Shown one piece after another: positions 52,541 through 61,394 of a stretch of DNA of 64,000 nucleotides. The notes under the pieces were generated by a model, which made no database searches, was not told the DNA's origin, and saw only the letters and a program-made list of their open reading frames with translations. The stretch covers positions 3,693,490 through 3,757,489 of the forward strand of contig NZ_SJPP01000001.1 in assembly GCF_007860075.1 (NCBI RefSeq), written 5' to 3'. This DNA is from Symmachiella macrocystis (GTDB lineage Bacteria > Planctomycetota > Planctomycetia > Planctomycetales > Planctomycetaceae). The stretch's first letter is position 1. The number at the start of each line of letters is the position of its first letter. The position numbers were made by a program, and so were the translations under genes.

Positions 52541-54949
52541 TCACCGTTGAGTCGGTGAACTGGCGGCATACGTCTGGGCGACTGTCTCGGCCGATCCCGG
52601 CAATGTCTCCAACAACGTGGCGATGGCGGTGGTGGTTCGCAATTTGGCCACGTTGGCATCCCACCAATAGCGTGCATCGTGCGACGTCCAAACCTCGTGT
52701 TCGGCCAGTTCTTCCAGAATCGCCATGACTGCTGGAATGTTGCGCGGACGCGATGCGGGCGACTTGGCCAAACAGTCCATCACCAACCGGTCCAGCACCG
52801 GAGGCACCGCCGTTGTGGCGACTTCCGATGGCGGGTCGGGCAGCTCGTTCACGGCGTGGTACACGATCTCCATCTGACTCATCCCGTCAAACAGTTGCTG
52901 TCCCGTAAGCAGAAAATAGGCCACGGCCCCGACGGAATAAATGTCAGAGCGAGCGTCGACCTCGTCCGGCGTTTGTAATCGCTCCGGCGACATATACATC
53001 GGCGTTCCCACGATCATTGCCGGCGATGTAATCTTCGTCCCGCCGGTATCGCTGACGCTTTTGACCAAGCCAAAATCCAATACCTTCACAAAATCAGCCT
53101 CGCCCCCTAAGTCGCACAGCATAATGTTCTGTGGCTTCACATCGCGATGGATCAACCCAATGCCATGTGCTTCACGGAGTGACCCACAGATTTGTCGCAA
53201 CAAGAATATGACCCGCGCTGCAGGAAGCGGACCGCTCAGCGCGACCAGTTCGGCTAATGAAATTCCCGGCAAATACTCCATCGCGTAAAAAAACACCTGA
53301 TCTGCCGTGCGGCCGTAGTCGTAGATTTCAATCGTGTTGGGATGTTCCAACTGACTGGCCAGCTGCACTTCACGTTCGAACCGGCGGACATCCTCGCTAC
53401 GTTGTCGGTTTCCTTTCAGAAGTTTCACCGCTGTCGGACGACGCAGTAGTGCATGGCGGGCGAGATAGACTTCGCCCATTCCGCCTTCACCGATTTTGCG
53501 AAGCAGCGAGTATTGCCCGAGACGCTGATAGGTCCCGACTTTTTTTTTGAGAATCGCAATCCGCGCGGCCGCAATCAGCAACCCGCCAAGGGCGACGGCC
53601 AAACATCCGGTACGAATCCAAAATGCCACAATGGGATACCGCAACAACTCATACGCTTCCTCGCTGTCGACTTCACACACAACACCCATGTTGTATTGCG
53701 ATAACCATTGCCAAGCACCGATCACCTGCACACCGCGATAGTCCCGATAAGGGTCGAGTATCACGCCGCGATGGAGCTTCGGGTCATGCAATGTTCGGCT
53801 GGCAACTGCTTCAGCGGCAATTTTTGTGAGGGGGCGGTTGCGCAGCGCGGTCTTTGGTCGATACCCGGTCAGTAGATTTCCTCCCGGATCGCGAACATGC
53901 ACGGTGAAAATCGAACGGGAATCGGGCGTATCAGGAATCAGGCCGATGCGGCGAAGTTCCGGGTCGAAACGGCTTTCCGACAACAACAGTCCCTGCGAAT
54001 CGAATGCATAAGTTTCACCGGATTGTCCCATGCGGCCGACCGAGAGGACGCGGGTGAATTGATGATCGGCCAACCAACCGAACCCCAACACCGCGATGAT
54101 TTCCCCCTGAGCGTCATGCACCGGAGCATTGGCCCAGACGACCGGGACGTCGCGGCGAATTGTCTGATCCGGTGCAAAAGCGCCTTGCGGAAACGGTTTG
54201 GTGATCGTTGTTTTGTCCGCGAGCACTTTGGCCAATTCGGTCATTCCGCCGGCTTTCAAGCGGACTCCAATGTCGTCGTCCCGCTCAGACGCCAAGACCC
54301 GGCCTGTGCGGTCAATTAGGGCAAAACCGGAGTTGCCGTCGCGGTGATGAAACACGTGTAATTCTTCACGCAAACGCGCCAATGCGGGGGAGTTCAGCAA
54401 GTCCTCGCGAGTCGTAGATTCTGTTTTCGCCAGTGCCACCAGTTCCTGCGTGGCAGCGATGACGTCGCGCTGCTGCGACCAGACTTCCGCAGACGCTTTC
54501 TTATCATCCATCCAAATTTCCAGCGCGGCGATGTCAGCATCCAGCAACGATTCCAACTTGGTGGCCAGAATCTTTCGCAACGATCCTTCCATGCCCAAAT
54601 ACATCCAAATGCCGACCCCGCTCAGCAGGATCCCCAGTGTAAAAAGGATGACGTAACGCGAAAAACGATGGCGAAAGCCTCGCTCGATGATTTCACGAAT
54701 CGTCGTGGCGAAGATGCGGCGGAATGGTCGTTGATTCACACCGCTCGCCGCCGCAGCGATGGGATTGGACGGCAGTCCCTCGGGAAGAATTGTATCAGGA
54801 GCATGATGCGTTAGCAGCGATTCGACTTCTGCGCGAATCTCCGGTTCGTCGCCGCATTCCTGATCGAGAAACTTCGCGCGCGATTTTTTATCCAAATCGA
54901 TCGCCTGCACGAAAAGGTCTCGAATGCGGCTGTTACGGTCCGGAATCAC
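52541..54949 (-). CDS. Membrane serine/threonine kinase with extracytoplasmic cache-like sensor domain
   Basis: The 802-residue product starts at GTG 54949 after AAGG. The N-terminal part has a short ECF-like helical motif (RDLFVQAIDLDKKSRAKFLDQE). A first transmembrane segment (about 95-117, VILFTLGILLSGVGIWMYLG) is followed by a 320-residue sensor region resembling dCache (FALIDRTGRVLASERD, GETYAFDSQGLLLSESRF), a second membrane segment near 445-468, and a kinase domain. GEGGMGEVYLAR begins at residue 487, AVKLLK follows, HRDVKPQN is at 601, then DFGLVK and GTPMYMSPE. All catalytic residues are present. The ECF gene lies upstream, 130 bases away. Confidence 0.9.
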   Translation of the reverse strand: MIPDRNSRIRDLFVQAIDLDKKSRAKFLDQECGDEPEIRAEVESLLTHHAPDTILPEGLPSNPIAAAASGVNQRPFRRIFATTIREIIERGFRHRFSRYVILFTLGILLSGVGIWMYLGMEGSLRKILATKLESLLDADIAALEIWMDDKKASAEVWSQQRDVIAATQELVALAKTESTTREDLLNSPALARLREELHVFHHRDGNSGFALIDRTGRVLASERDDDIGVRLKAGGMTELAKVLADKTTITKPFPQGAFAPDQTIRRDVPVVWANAPVHDAQGEIIAVLGFGWLADHQFTRVLSVGRMGQSGETYAFDSQGLLLSESRFDPELRRIGLIPDTPDSRSIFTVHVRDPGGNLLTGYRPKTALRNRPLTKIAAEAVASRTLHDPKLHRGVILDPYRDYRGVQVIGAWQWLSQYNMGVVCEVDSEEAYELLRYPIVAFWIRTGCLAVALGGLLIAAARIAILKKKVGTYQRLGQYSLLRKIGEGGMGEVYLARHALLRRPTAVKLLKGNRQRSEDVRRFEREVQLASQLEHPNTIEIYDYGRTADQVFFYAMEYLPGISLAELVALSGPLPAARVIFLLRQICGSLREAHGIGLIHRDVKPQNIMLCDLGGEADFVKVLDFGLVKSVSDTGGTKITSPAMIVGTPMYMSPERLQTPDEVDARSDIYSVGAVAYFLLTGQQLFDGMSQMEIVYHAVNELPDPPSEVATTAVPPVLDRLVMDCLAKSPASRPRNIPAVMAILEELAEHEVWTSHDARYWWDANVAKLRTTTAIATLLETLPGSAETVAQTYAASSPTQR

Positions 54950-55079
54950 AAATCAACGCCTTAGGCTGGGAGAGAGTTTTGACAAATCGCGGTCTGCCCA
55001 CTTGAAACGATTCGGTGTGCTGACCGGCATATCGGAAATGTGAAGTGGGGGTCGTGTACTGTAATGGGAAAGTGAGATT

Positions 55080-55643
55080 CTACAGGGCCAGTTCGCGTCG
55101 CAGCCAGGCGCGGGCAAACGTCCAATCGTTTCTTGCCGTCCGTTCGGAGACACCGACGACTTCGGCCGCTTCAGCCACACTCAACCCGCCGAAAAACCGC
55201 AACTCGACGATCTCAGCCGCCCGCGGATGCTCCTCCGCCATTTTCTTCAGCGCCTCATCCAAGTCCAACACATCTTCATTGCGCTGCGGTGAAACCGTCA
55301 ATTCCTCATCCAGAGAGATGCGTCGCGCACCGCCTCCGCGTTTCACGCGTTTCTTGGTCCGCGCATGGTCGACCAGGATGCGTCGCATGGCTTGCGCGCC
55401 TACGGCAAAGAAATGCGTGCGGCTCTTCCAATCGACTTTGGTCTGATTGACCAATTTCAAATAGGCCTCATTCACCAAAGCCGTCGGCCGCAATGTATGC
55501 CCCGGCGATTCTTGTTGCAAGTAGCTGTTGGCCAGGCGACGGAAATCGTCGTAGACCAGCGGCATCAGTCGGTCCGCCGCTTTTTCGTCGCCGGCGGCCG
55601 CCATTTGCAGGAGCTCTGTTGTCTGGTCTGATCGCGAATTCAT
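55080..55643 (-). CDS. ECF-type RNA polymerase sigma factor
   Basis: The 187-residue product fits the planctomycetal ECF group (TIGR02999-like). Region 2 reads LMPLVYDDFRRLANSYLQQE and LVNEAYLKLVNQTKVDWKSRTHFFAVGAQAMRRIL. Region 4 reads HPRAAEIVELRFFGGLSVAEAAEVVGVSERTARNDWTFARAWL, with the helix-turn-helix. It is transcribed toward the cache kinase, which is typical of kinase-linked ECF systems: kinase signalling would control sigma activity. GGGG lies about nine bases before the ATG. No anti-sigma gene is adjacent. Confidence 0.92.
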   Translation of the reverse strand: MNSRSDQTTELLQMAAAGDEKAADRLMPLVYDDFRRLANSYLQQESPGHTLRPTALVNEAYLKLVNQTKVDWKSRTHFFAVGAQAMRRILVDHARTKKRVKRGGGARRISLDEELTVSPQRNEDVLDLDEALKKMAEEHPRAAEIVELRFFGGLSVAEAAEVVGVSERTARNDWTFARAWLRRELAL

Positions 55644-55908
55644 AGCAGCAATACCCCAATCGACATCTACAAGTCGACATCGTTCCTCCGGTAAACGACC
55701 GGACTACTCTCGCCGGTTATTCTACACGCAAGCTACGCACAAATCCGCTGAAAAAGCGAAGCATTCCGCGAATTCTTGCGTGATCTCTGTCCCGGATTTG
55801 CCGGTTTGATGCGATTTCACCGCGTTATGGGTGTAATGAATTTCACTCATACTTACCGTGTAACCGGGGACGATTCATCGTCACCCCATTCGGACAGGGA
55901 GGGCAATC

Positions 55909-56178
55909 ATGGCGGTTTATCAATGTCAATGCGACCTAGTCCTTTCCACATCCGGAATGAATGCACATTGTCCCAGGTGCGGACATCCACTGTCGGAAAA
56001 AGATCGGTTGTTCGTTGGCGAGCCTCTCCGCAACATAACGGACGGCAACGAGAAATCCGTCCCCTCCGATTCTTGCAAGACTACCGGTTCGGCCGGGATC
56101 GTCGCTCATGATTTTTATGGATTCGCATTCGCGATCGCCCACATTCGCGCTATTCATCAAACCTGGTTGAGCAGTTAA
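55909..56178 (+). CDS. Small protein with zinc-ribbon-like Cys pairs
   Basis: The 89-residue product begins MAVYQCQCDLVLSTSG and has CPRCG at 23-27, so four cysteines in two pairs. The rest is not hydrophobic enough for a clear membrane helix. ATG follows GGGAGGGCAATC. It precedes the RsbW-like ATPase gene by 90 bases on the same strand. Confidence 0.5.
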   Translation: MAVYQCQCDLVLSTSGMNAHCPRCGHPLSEKDRLFVGEPLRNITDGNEKSVPSDSCKTTGSAGIVAHDFYGFAFAIAHIRAIHQTWLSS

Positions 56179-56268
56179 CCGCTGGATGAATGACGCTGCA
56201 ATCCGACCGATTCATTTTTTCTTTTTCGATTCCCTGTCTTTCCTTGTCCTTTACGGGGGAACCTTTTT

Positions 56269-56742
56269 ATGGTCTCTACGAATACACTCGCAAATACCGA
56301 CTCCCAGCAATACGCACGTCCGATGATCAATCAGGCGGTGCAGCTATCGTGGGAACTCAGCGACCCGAATCAATTGGCGGGTATCCAAGACGTCGTCGCC
56401 ACGGCAATGGAAAAACTGAGCTATTATCCGCGTGATCAATATGCCGTGCAAATGGGACTTCAGGAAACCGTGTTCAATGCATTTGAACATGGCAACTCGA
56501 TGTGCCCAACAAAAAAAGTGTACGTGACAGCCACGATCTGCGACAACAAATGCTGGTTTCAGATTGAGGACGAAGGTGCCGGTTTTACTGTCGAGAACGT
56601 TCCCGATCCCACACTGCCGGAAAACCTCATGCGGATCGACGGTCGCGGCATCTACATGATGAAGGCTTTTCTGGATTCGGTTGAATATCAATCCCCGGGA
56701 AACATCGTCACCATCAGTAAGAAACGTACCATCGAACACTGA
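56269..56742 (+). CDS. RsbW/SpoIIAB-like ATP-binding anti-sigma-type protein
   Basis: The 157-residue product is a GHKL ATPase of the serine-protein-kinase / anti-sigma type: QETVFNAFEHGN (N-box), EDEGAGFTVENV (G1) and GRGIYMMKAFLDSVEY (G2). There is no sensor domain. Such proteins bind an anti-anti-sigma factor or sigma factor. The neighbouring small Cys-pair gene may be its partner. The ECF gene at 55080 is on the other strand about 0.6 kb away, so functional linkage is possible only. Confidence 0.85.
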   Translation: MVSTNTLANTDSQQYARPMINQAVQLSWELSDPNQLAGIQDVVATAMEKLSYYPRDQYAVQMGLQETVFNAFEHGNSMCPTKKVYVTATICDNKCWFQIEDEGAGFTVENVPDPTLPENLMRIDGRGIYMMKAFLDSVEYQSPGNIVTISKKRTIEH

Positions 56743-56860
56743 GCAATTCATAGCGACGGAGCGTTGGCCGCTTCCCGGGTAATCTGCCCCCCCCATCCCC
56801 CACCCGGCGCGGCCGACCCCGTCGTTTCTTTATACGAGAAGACGCTGACAGCCTTCTCCC

Positions 56861-57772
56861 TCAAGCTTTCTTAGCCGCATGAGGATGCGCCAGTTGATAC
56901 GCTTCACGCAGCCGCTTGGTGCTGACGTGCGTATAAATCTGGGTGGTGGTCAAGCTTTTGTGGCCCAACAATTCCTGGACGCTCCGCAAGTCCGCGCCGC
57001 CATCCAGCAGATGTGTGGCAAAGCTGTGCCTTAGCGTGTGCGGGCTGGTGATGCGGTCCAAGCCGGCGGTCTTGAGGTGTTTGTCGAGCATGCGACCGAT
57101 GCTTCGCGTGGTGAGCCGCCCGCCGTTTTTATTGAGAAACACGGCAAAGCGGGCTGCCGGCTTGATGTTCGGACGCGTCGCCCGACACTCCAACCATCGA
57201 ATCAAGGCTTCAGCAGCATACGACCCAATCGGTGCGTAGCGTTCCTTGCGGCCCTTTCCGATCACGCGGAGCACATCAGCATCGCGATCCCAATCCTCAA
57301 TGTCGACCGCCACCAACTCAGCAACCCGCAAGCCGGCAGAGTAAAGTGTTTCCAGAATCGCCCGATCACGCAGTCCATCCCACGTGTTGGCCAACGGGGT
57401 TTCCAGCAGCGTCGCCAATTGCTCAGTCGACAAAAAATGCGGCAGACGTTTGCCCGCTCGCGGCGTGCGAAGCGCTTTAGCGGGATTGGACTCGACCAGT
57501 TTTTCGCGATGGCAGTAGCGGAAAAAACTTCGCAAACAAGCCAACCGCCGGGCAATCGTGGTGCGCGCATATTCGCAATCGTGTAGATAGGCGATGTAGG
57601 CCCGCAGGGTACTGATATTGATTTGATCGACAGCCGCAGGAACCCCACCTAATCGTTCATCCAGCGCCTCGAGCAGACTATCCAGATCTTCTTTGTAAGA
57701 TTTGATCGTCAGCTCCGAAGCATTGCGCTCGATGCGGAGGTAACGCAGGAAGTCGGCGATGGCGGTGTGCAT
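56861..57772 (-). CDS. Tyrosine recombinase, XerC/XerD family
   Basis: The 303-residue product has the standard length and layout. The N-terminal SAM-like domain ([24 protein letters not shown]) is followed by the catalytic domain with Arg in [13 protein letters not shown], Lys in [25 protein letters not shown] for His-x-x-Arg, LGHKSLTT for the second His, and Tyr in TQIYTHVS. Xer recombinases resolve chromosome dimers at dif. No dif-like site was identified nearby, and no integron or phage genes are present. A small 75-residue gene lies upstream on the same strand. Confidence 0.92.
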   Translation of the reverse strand: MHTAIADFLRYLRIERNASELTIKSYKEDLDSLLEALDERLGGVPAAVDQINISTLRAYIAYLHDCEYARTTIARRLACLRSFFRYCHREKLVESNPAKALRTPRAGKRLPHFLSTEQLATLLETPLANTWDGLRDRAILETLYSAGLRVAELVAVDIEDWDRDADVLRVIGKGRKERYAPIGSYAAEALIRWLECRATRPNIKPAARFAVFLNKNGGRLTTRSIGRMLDKHLKTAGLDRITSPHTLRHSFATHLLDGGADLRSVQELLGHKSLTTTQIYTHVSTKRLREAYQLAHPHAAKKA

Positions 57773-57777
57773 GGGGA

Positions 57778-57912
57778 ATAGGCGTGAGGCTACAGGGGTG
57801 AGGAGTGTTGAGGACGTCTAAGGCATTTGACACGGCCGTGCAGAGGTTGTAGGGCTCCAGCTTGAGACCGGCCAGCCAACTCATTTCCTCAAGCCTGTCG
57901 CCTCAAGCCTAA
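57778..57912. repeat. CCTCAAGCCT-type word tract
   Basis: AGGCGTGAGGC (57781-57791) and CCTCAAGCCTGTCGCCTCAAG (57892-57912) repeat the words seen at 6640-6725 and 10276-10315. The tract lies between the recombinase and the 75-residue gene. Confidence 0.4.
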
Positions 57913-57914
57913 GC

Positions 57915-58142
57915 TCAGCGATCCAGTTCGCCTATTGCTCCGGCTTGTTCCTGGTTTTCGCGGGCCAGGCGGCGGATTTTTTGGCTGAGGACGGCGGCGT
58001 CGTACCAGGAGAAGCTTAACTCGCGGTCGCTGGCATATTTGCCCAACGTCCGCAATAACGTGGCGGCGCTTTCTTCGTCATACAGAAAGACGTACCGTTC
58101 TGAATCCTTCACCAACGCCAAGACATTCACGCCACGTTGCAT
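57915..58142 (-). CDS. Small soluble protein of unknown function
   Basis: The 75-residue product reads MQRGVNVLALVKDSERYVFLYDEESAATLLRTLGKYASDRELSFSWYDAAVLSQKIRRLAREN and looks folded (beta-beta-helix-helix) with charged termini. AAAAAAGGTGCAAAG lies directly before the ATG. No family is recognised. It is upstream of the recombinase gene by about 140 bases, with a repeat word tract between, so co-transcription is uncertain. Confidence 0.6.
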   Translation of the reverse strand: MQRGVNVLALVKDSERYVFLYDEESAATLLRTLGKYASDRELSFSWYDAAVLSQKIRRLARENQEQAGAIGELDR

Positions 58143-58309
58143 CTTTGCACCTTTTTTCTAGGCTGTCGTCCTTAGGCTGTAGACTGTCGAGCTGGCCGAT
58201 TCAGGCTGATAGGCAGGTCACCACGAAGGTAACCATCCCACATCTAATCAGCCTGCAATCTGGCCACTCACCACTGGCCACTCACTGTTATCGGTATCTC
58301 AATGCGGGC

Positions 58310-59626
58310 TTATCGGTCTTTTCGGATCTTCAGCCAAACTTTCGTCGCCAAGCCGCCGCCGTGCAGTGTCAACGTATCGATAATCATGATGTGGCAACAA
58401 AAGGTGATGTAATCATCGGTACGTTGCATATAGCCTTCCCAACCGCCACTGCGTTTGTCGCCGGTGATCTCTACGTAATCGCGTAATAGCGCCACAACGG
58501 CCTCATCCTTACCATCGAACATTCTGGTATAGGACATCACCGGTTTCGTGTGGTCTTGCTCAACTTCGACGAACATCCCGGGCGTCGGCAACAATTCCGG
58601 CGGCATTGGGACCGGCTCCAAGATAATTTCTTCGGTCGAAGGCGGAGGAGCAGTCAGCCGCGGTAATTGCTGTTTTTCTGGCATTGGTGAGGGCAGCGGC
58701 GGAGGCGGTGTGACCGCGAAATCGCCTTTCGCCTGAAGAACCGGCGTGGCAGCCAACGGCGCCTGGTTGGCGAGCGCGACGACTTGTGGAGTCTGCCGCA
58801 CAATCGGTCCGTACTGTGCCGGGTCTTCACCTAACGGAATTTGTGCAACCGGGTGCAGCAATTGAATCGGAGAGGACGAAACCGGCGGCGCAGCTGAGAG
58901 CAGTTTTAAGTTGGGAGCAGGAAAACGACGTCTTGCGACCGGTGGATACTGGCCCGTCTGTGCCGGTGTCGGCGACGCTGTTAGGGGCCGATTGGCGCGT
59001 GATGTTCCCAGCGATGTCGTAGCGGGAGAATTGGTTTCATATCCAAACAACGGTAAGGCTTGGTTGCTGTCGGCAAGCACAGACGCGGCGTTTTGGCCGC
59101 GGATAATGCTATTGTTGTCTTTGGTGCGAAGTTTCGGGAAATTGTAATGGCAGGGGCAATCGCCGTTCTCGTCCAGTTCGTCATCTTCACACGGTCCGCA
59201 CGGTTCTCCGTCGGGGAACATCGTCCAGTTTTTGGTCGAGTACCAATTGACCTTCAGGCCGATTTTGGGCGGGTACCAGGGATCGAAGGCGGTGATTGTA
59301 CCAATGACGACCGCATCGACTTCCAGAAGTCGCGCCAGTTCCAAGACATCGTTTTCGTTACGAAATTGAAGGCGGTTTTCCAGGATCGCGGTCTCAACCG
59401 TACCCAACGGCAACACGTCGTAGCCGTGGATTTTTTGTAGTTCCGACGCATAGGCCAGACCGAACGTGCGGCCCAAATCGTTGATTTCCCCCGGCATTGC
59501 CGACTGATTAAAAAACGGCACCACGGCAATGGTGTTCATGTTGGGAAACGGGTTTTCGGCGCGCGGTTGCAGCACAATGCAGCCGGAAAACAGCAGGCAG
59601 ACGGTCAATGCCAGCAAACAACGCAT
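58310..59626 (-). CDS. Lipoprotein with GNA1162-like domain and Pro-rich linker
   Basis: The 438-residue product has a lipobox (LFSGCIVLQ) and then a conserved-looking first domain (IAVVPFFNQSAMPGEINDLG, ASELQKIHGYDVLPLGTVETAILENRLQFRNEND, LLEVDAVVIGTITAF). This resembles the GNA1162/CsgG-type periplasmic fold and often sits in envelope lipoproteins. A Cys-rich insert (CGPCEDDELDENGDCPC) follows, then a Pro/Ala/Thr-rich linker, and a C-terminal block (YTRMFDGKDEAVVALLRDYVEITGDKR). The function is unknown. It is minus strand, 168 bases upstream of the small protein gene. Confidence 0.7.
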   Translation of the reverse strand: MRCLLALTVCLLFSGCIVLQPRAENPFPNMNTIAVVPFFNQSAMPGEINDLGRTFGLAYASELQKIHGYDVLPLGTVETAILENRLQFRNENDVLELARLLEVDAVVIGTITAFDPWYPPKIGLKVNWYSTKNWTMFPDGEPCGPCEDDELDENGDCPCHYNFPKLRTKDNNSIIRGQNAASVLADSNQALPLFGYETNSPATTSLGTSRANRPLTASPTPAQTGQYPPVARRRFPAPNLKLLSAAPPVSSSPIQLLHPVAQIPLGEDPAQYGPIVRQTPQVVALANQAPLAATPVLQAKGDFAVTPPPPLPSPMPEKQQLPRLTAPPPSTEEIILEPVPMPPELLPTPGMFVEVEQDHTKPVMSYTRMFDGKDEAVVALLRDYVEITGDKRSGGWEGYMQRTDDYITFCCHIMIIDTLTLHGGGLATKVWLKIRKDR

Positions 59627-59847
59627 GTTGTGAGATACCTGCTCAGAAACGGATGTGGAAACTTCCTAGCTCCGTTATCGGCATTTCCGGCAGAATCACT
59701 TCAATCGTTCGGGTTTAACTAGGTCCCCAATTCAACGGTCGCAAGCAGACCATGGGCAATGGATCGCAAGAGGGGATGGGCGCTTCAGATATTGCGCCAT
59801 CGTTAGCGGGGCATGGGGGCCGCGCGGAGAAACAGCAACGGGCGAGC

Positions 59848-60258
59848 TTACTGATCGGAATCGTCAGACAGGAATTCGATATCATCGTCACCCCGTTTGG
59901 GGCGCATCACAGCGGGGATGCTGAATTCCGTAACGACTTCCGTCTCGTCGGGATTGCTCGCCTCTTCGACGTCGGGGCCTAGAAAGACCACGAATTTTTC
60001 CTTAGCAAAGGCCAGTTCGTCTCCCGGTAGCAGGGCGCCACGGGTGATGCGCTGACCGTTCACCTTGGTGCCGTTGGTGCTCCCCAGATCGCGGACAAAC
60101 AACAAGCCATCGGTTTTGACGATCACGCAGTGGAGTTTTGAGATGCTGCCGCTGTCGATCACGACATCGCAATACTCGCGGTGCCGCCCCACAAGCGTCA
60201 AGTCATCGGCGATGATAATGGGATCCCCGCTCGGTTTAGGGATCAACTTAGCCTGCAT
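59848..60258 (-). CDS. FHA domain protein
   Basis: The 136-residue product is almost a single forkhead-associated domain: LVGRHREYCDVVIDSGSISKLHCVIVKTDGLLFVRDLGSTNGTKVNGQRI, with the GR..SxxH..D/N-S-TNGT phosphothreonine-binding residues. FHA proteins read Ser/Thr kinase signals. The C-terminal tail is acidic (VTEFSIPA...DDDIEFLSDDSDQ). The nearest kinase gene is about 5 kb away. A palindrome with GGGACAAT arms lies 35 bases upstream (60293-60315) and could be its operator. Confidence 0.88.
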   Translation of the reverse strand: MQAKLIPKPSGDPIIIADDLTLVGRHREYCDVVIDSGSISKLHCVIVKTDGLLFVRDLGSTNGTKVNGQRITRGALLPGDELAFAKEKFVVFLGPDVEEASNPDETEVVTEFSIPAVMRPKRGDDDIEFLSDDSDQ

Positions 60259-60770
60259 GGTGAACTCGGTGCAGAAGGCGCAACTCAGGATAGGGACAAT
60301 ACATACAATTGTCCCACTCCCACAGCCTATGTCAAGCGGGGAATTCCCCCACTGCGCGATGGAACGTAGTACACAACCCGATAATGCTCAACGTATTACG
60401 ATTGTCCCGGGTGGATGACAAATGTCGCAGTGTATTTTAACGAGGTGAAACGGGGAGCGAGCTCGCTCGGCTGCAAATCGGCCCTTTTTCCGGCTTGAGG
60501 TCTGCATAGAACAGCAACCCATCGGGTAGCCTGTCGAGTTGACAACTCGTCAAGGACAATACAGACTGACAGTCGGATCGACGCTCGACGGACTGGGTCG
60601 CGAGTCCCCTCGTTTTTTCGTGTGAGGAACAAACAGAGCGTAGCCGCGCCGCGAATTCCCCCACCCCTGAAGATCATCTGCTGGCGCATGCTCCTAGCGC
60701 GGAATCGCCGGGTCTTGAAATGCGATCGAGGATGAACACACAAACCATTCCCCCAAGTGAGGACGGAAAC
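60259..60770. other. 512-base divergent intergenic region with repeated GGGACAAT words
   Basis: This lies between the FHA gene (minus) and the peroxiredoxin gene (plus). GGACAAT occurs four times: 60294 and 60554 direct, and 60308 and 60401 inverted, two of them as part of one palindrome (60293-60315). The minus frame at 60396-61127 is a shadow of the peroxiredoxin gene. Confidence 0.5.
60293..60315. promoter_or_regulatory. Perfect 8-bp palindrome, operator candidate
   Basis: GGGACAAT at 60293-60300 and ATTGTCCC at 60308-60315 are separated by seven bases (ACATACA), a symmetric arrangement fit for a dimeric regulator. A third half-site, ATTGTCCC, lies at 60401-60408. Confidence 0.45.
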
Positions 60771-61382
60771 ATGTCGAACTTCTGCAAACGGCTTTCGGTG
60801 ATTGCATGCACGGTGGCGGCCTGCTGTGTGGTGGCGGGAGCGGCGCATGCCGCTAAAGACAAAGACAAGCCTGTGAAATTGAAAGTCGGCGACAAAGCGC
60901 CTGAATTCACCAGTGTGGATGACGAAGGCAAAGAGTGGAAATCGACCGATCATGTTGGCAAAAAAATTCTGGTCGTCTATTTTTATCCAGCCGATCTCAC
61001 CGGGGGTTGCACGAAACAGGCCTGTGGATTCCGCGATAACATGGAGAAGTTGAATAGCAAAGACGTTGAAGTTGTCGGTGTGAGTGGCGACTCTCCGGAG
61101 AACCACCAACTCTTCAAAAAAGTGCACAAGTTAAACTTCGCACTTCTAGCCGATGAAAAAGGTGAGGTGGCAAAAGCATTCGGTGTCCCGCTTAGAAAAG
61201 GGGGCGACTTCAATTTTGAATTTGAAGGCAAAAAGCAAGTCCTGACGCGCGGCGTGACTGCGAGCCGCTGGACGTTCGTGATCGACCAGGATGGAAAAAT
61301 CGTGCACAAAGACACTTCCGTCAAAGCACCCAAGGACAGCGAGACGGTCATGGAAGTTGTCGCGAAGCTGCAAAAACCGTAA
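60771..61382 (+). CDS. Exported peroxiredoxin (AhpC/BCP type)
   Basis: ATG at 60771 gives 203 residues with a signal peptide (LSVIACTVAACCVVAGAAHA). The peroxiredoxin core is KVGDKAPEFTSVDDEGKEW, then VVYFYPADLTGGCTKQACGF, where the first Cys is the peroxidatic one and the second lies five residues on, as in BCP-type enzymes. Gly-Gly replaces the usual Pro-Gly before the first Cys. GVSGDSPENHQLFKKV and ASRWTFVIDQDGKIV follow. It reduces peroxides in the envelope. GAGGACGGAAAC precedes the ATG. A redoxin gene follows after 12 bases, so the two form an operon. Confidence 0.88.
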   Translation: MSNFCKRLSVIACTVAACCVVAGAAHAAKDKDKPVKLKVGDKAPEFTSVDDEGKEWKSTDHVGKKILVVYFYPADLTGGCTKQACGFRDNMEKLNSKDVEVVGVSGDSPENHQLFKKVHKLNFALLADEKGEVAKAFGVPLRKGGDFNFEFEGKKQVLTRGVTASRWTFVIDQDGKIVHKDTSVKAPKDSETVMEVVAKLQKP

Positions 61383-61394
61383 ACGGAATCTGTC

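Noticed and set aside
56861-57772. Integrative element marked by the Xer-type recombinase
   Set aside because: No attachment repeats, integrase partner genes or composition shift are visible; it fits the housekeeping XerC/D type.
60396-61127. Minus-strand frame of 243 codons
   Set aside because: It is antisense to the peroxiredoxin gene, which has clear family motifs.
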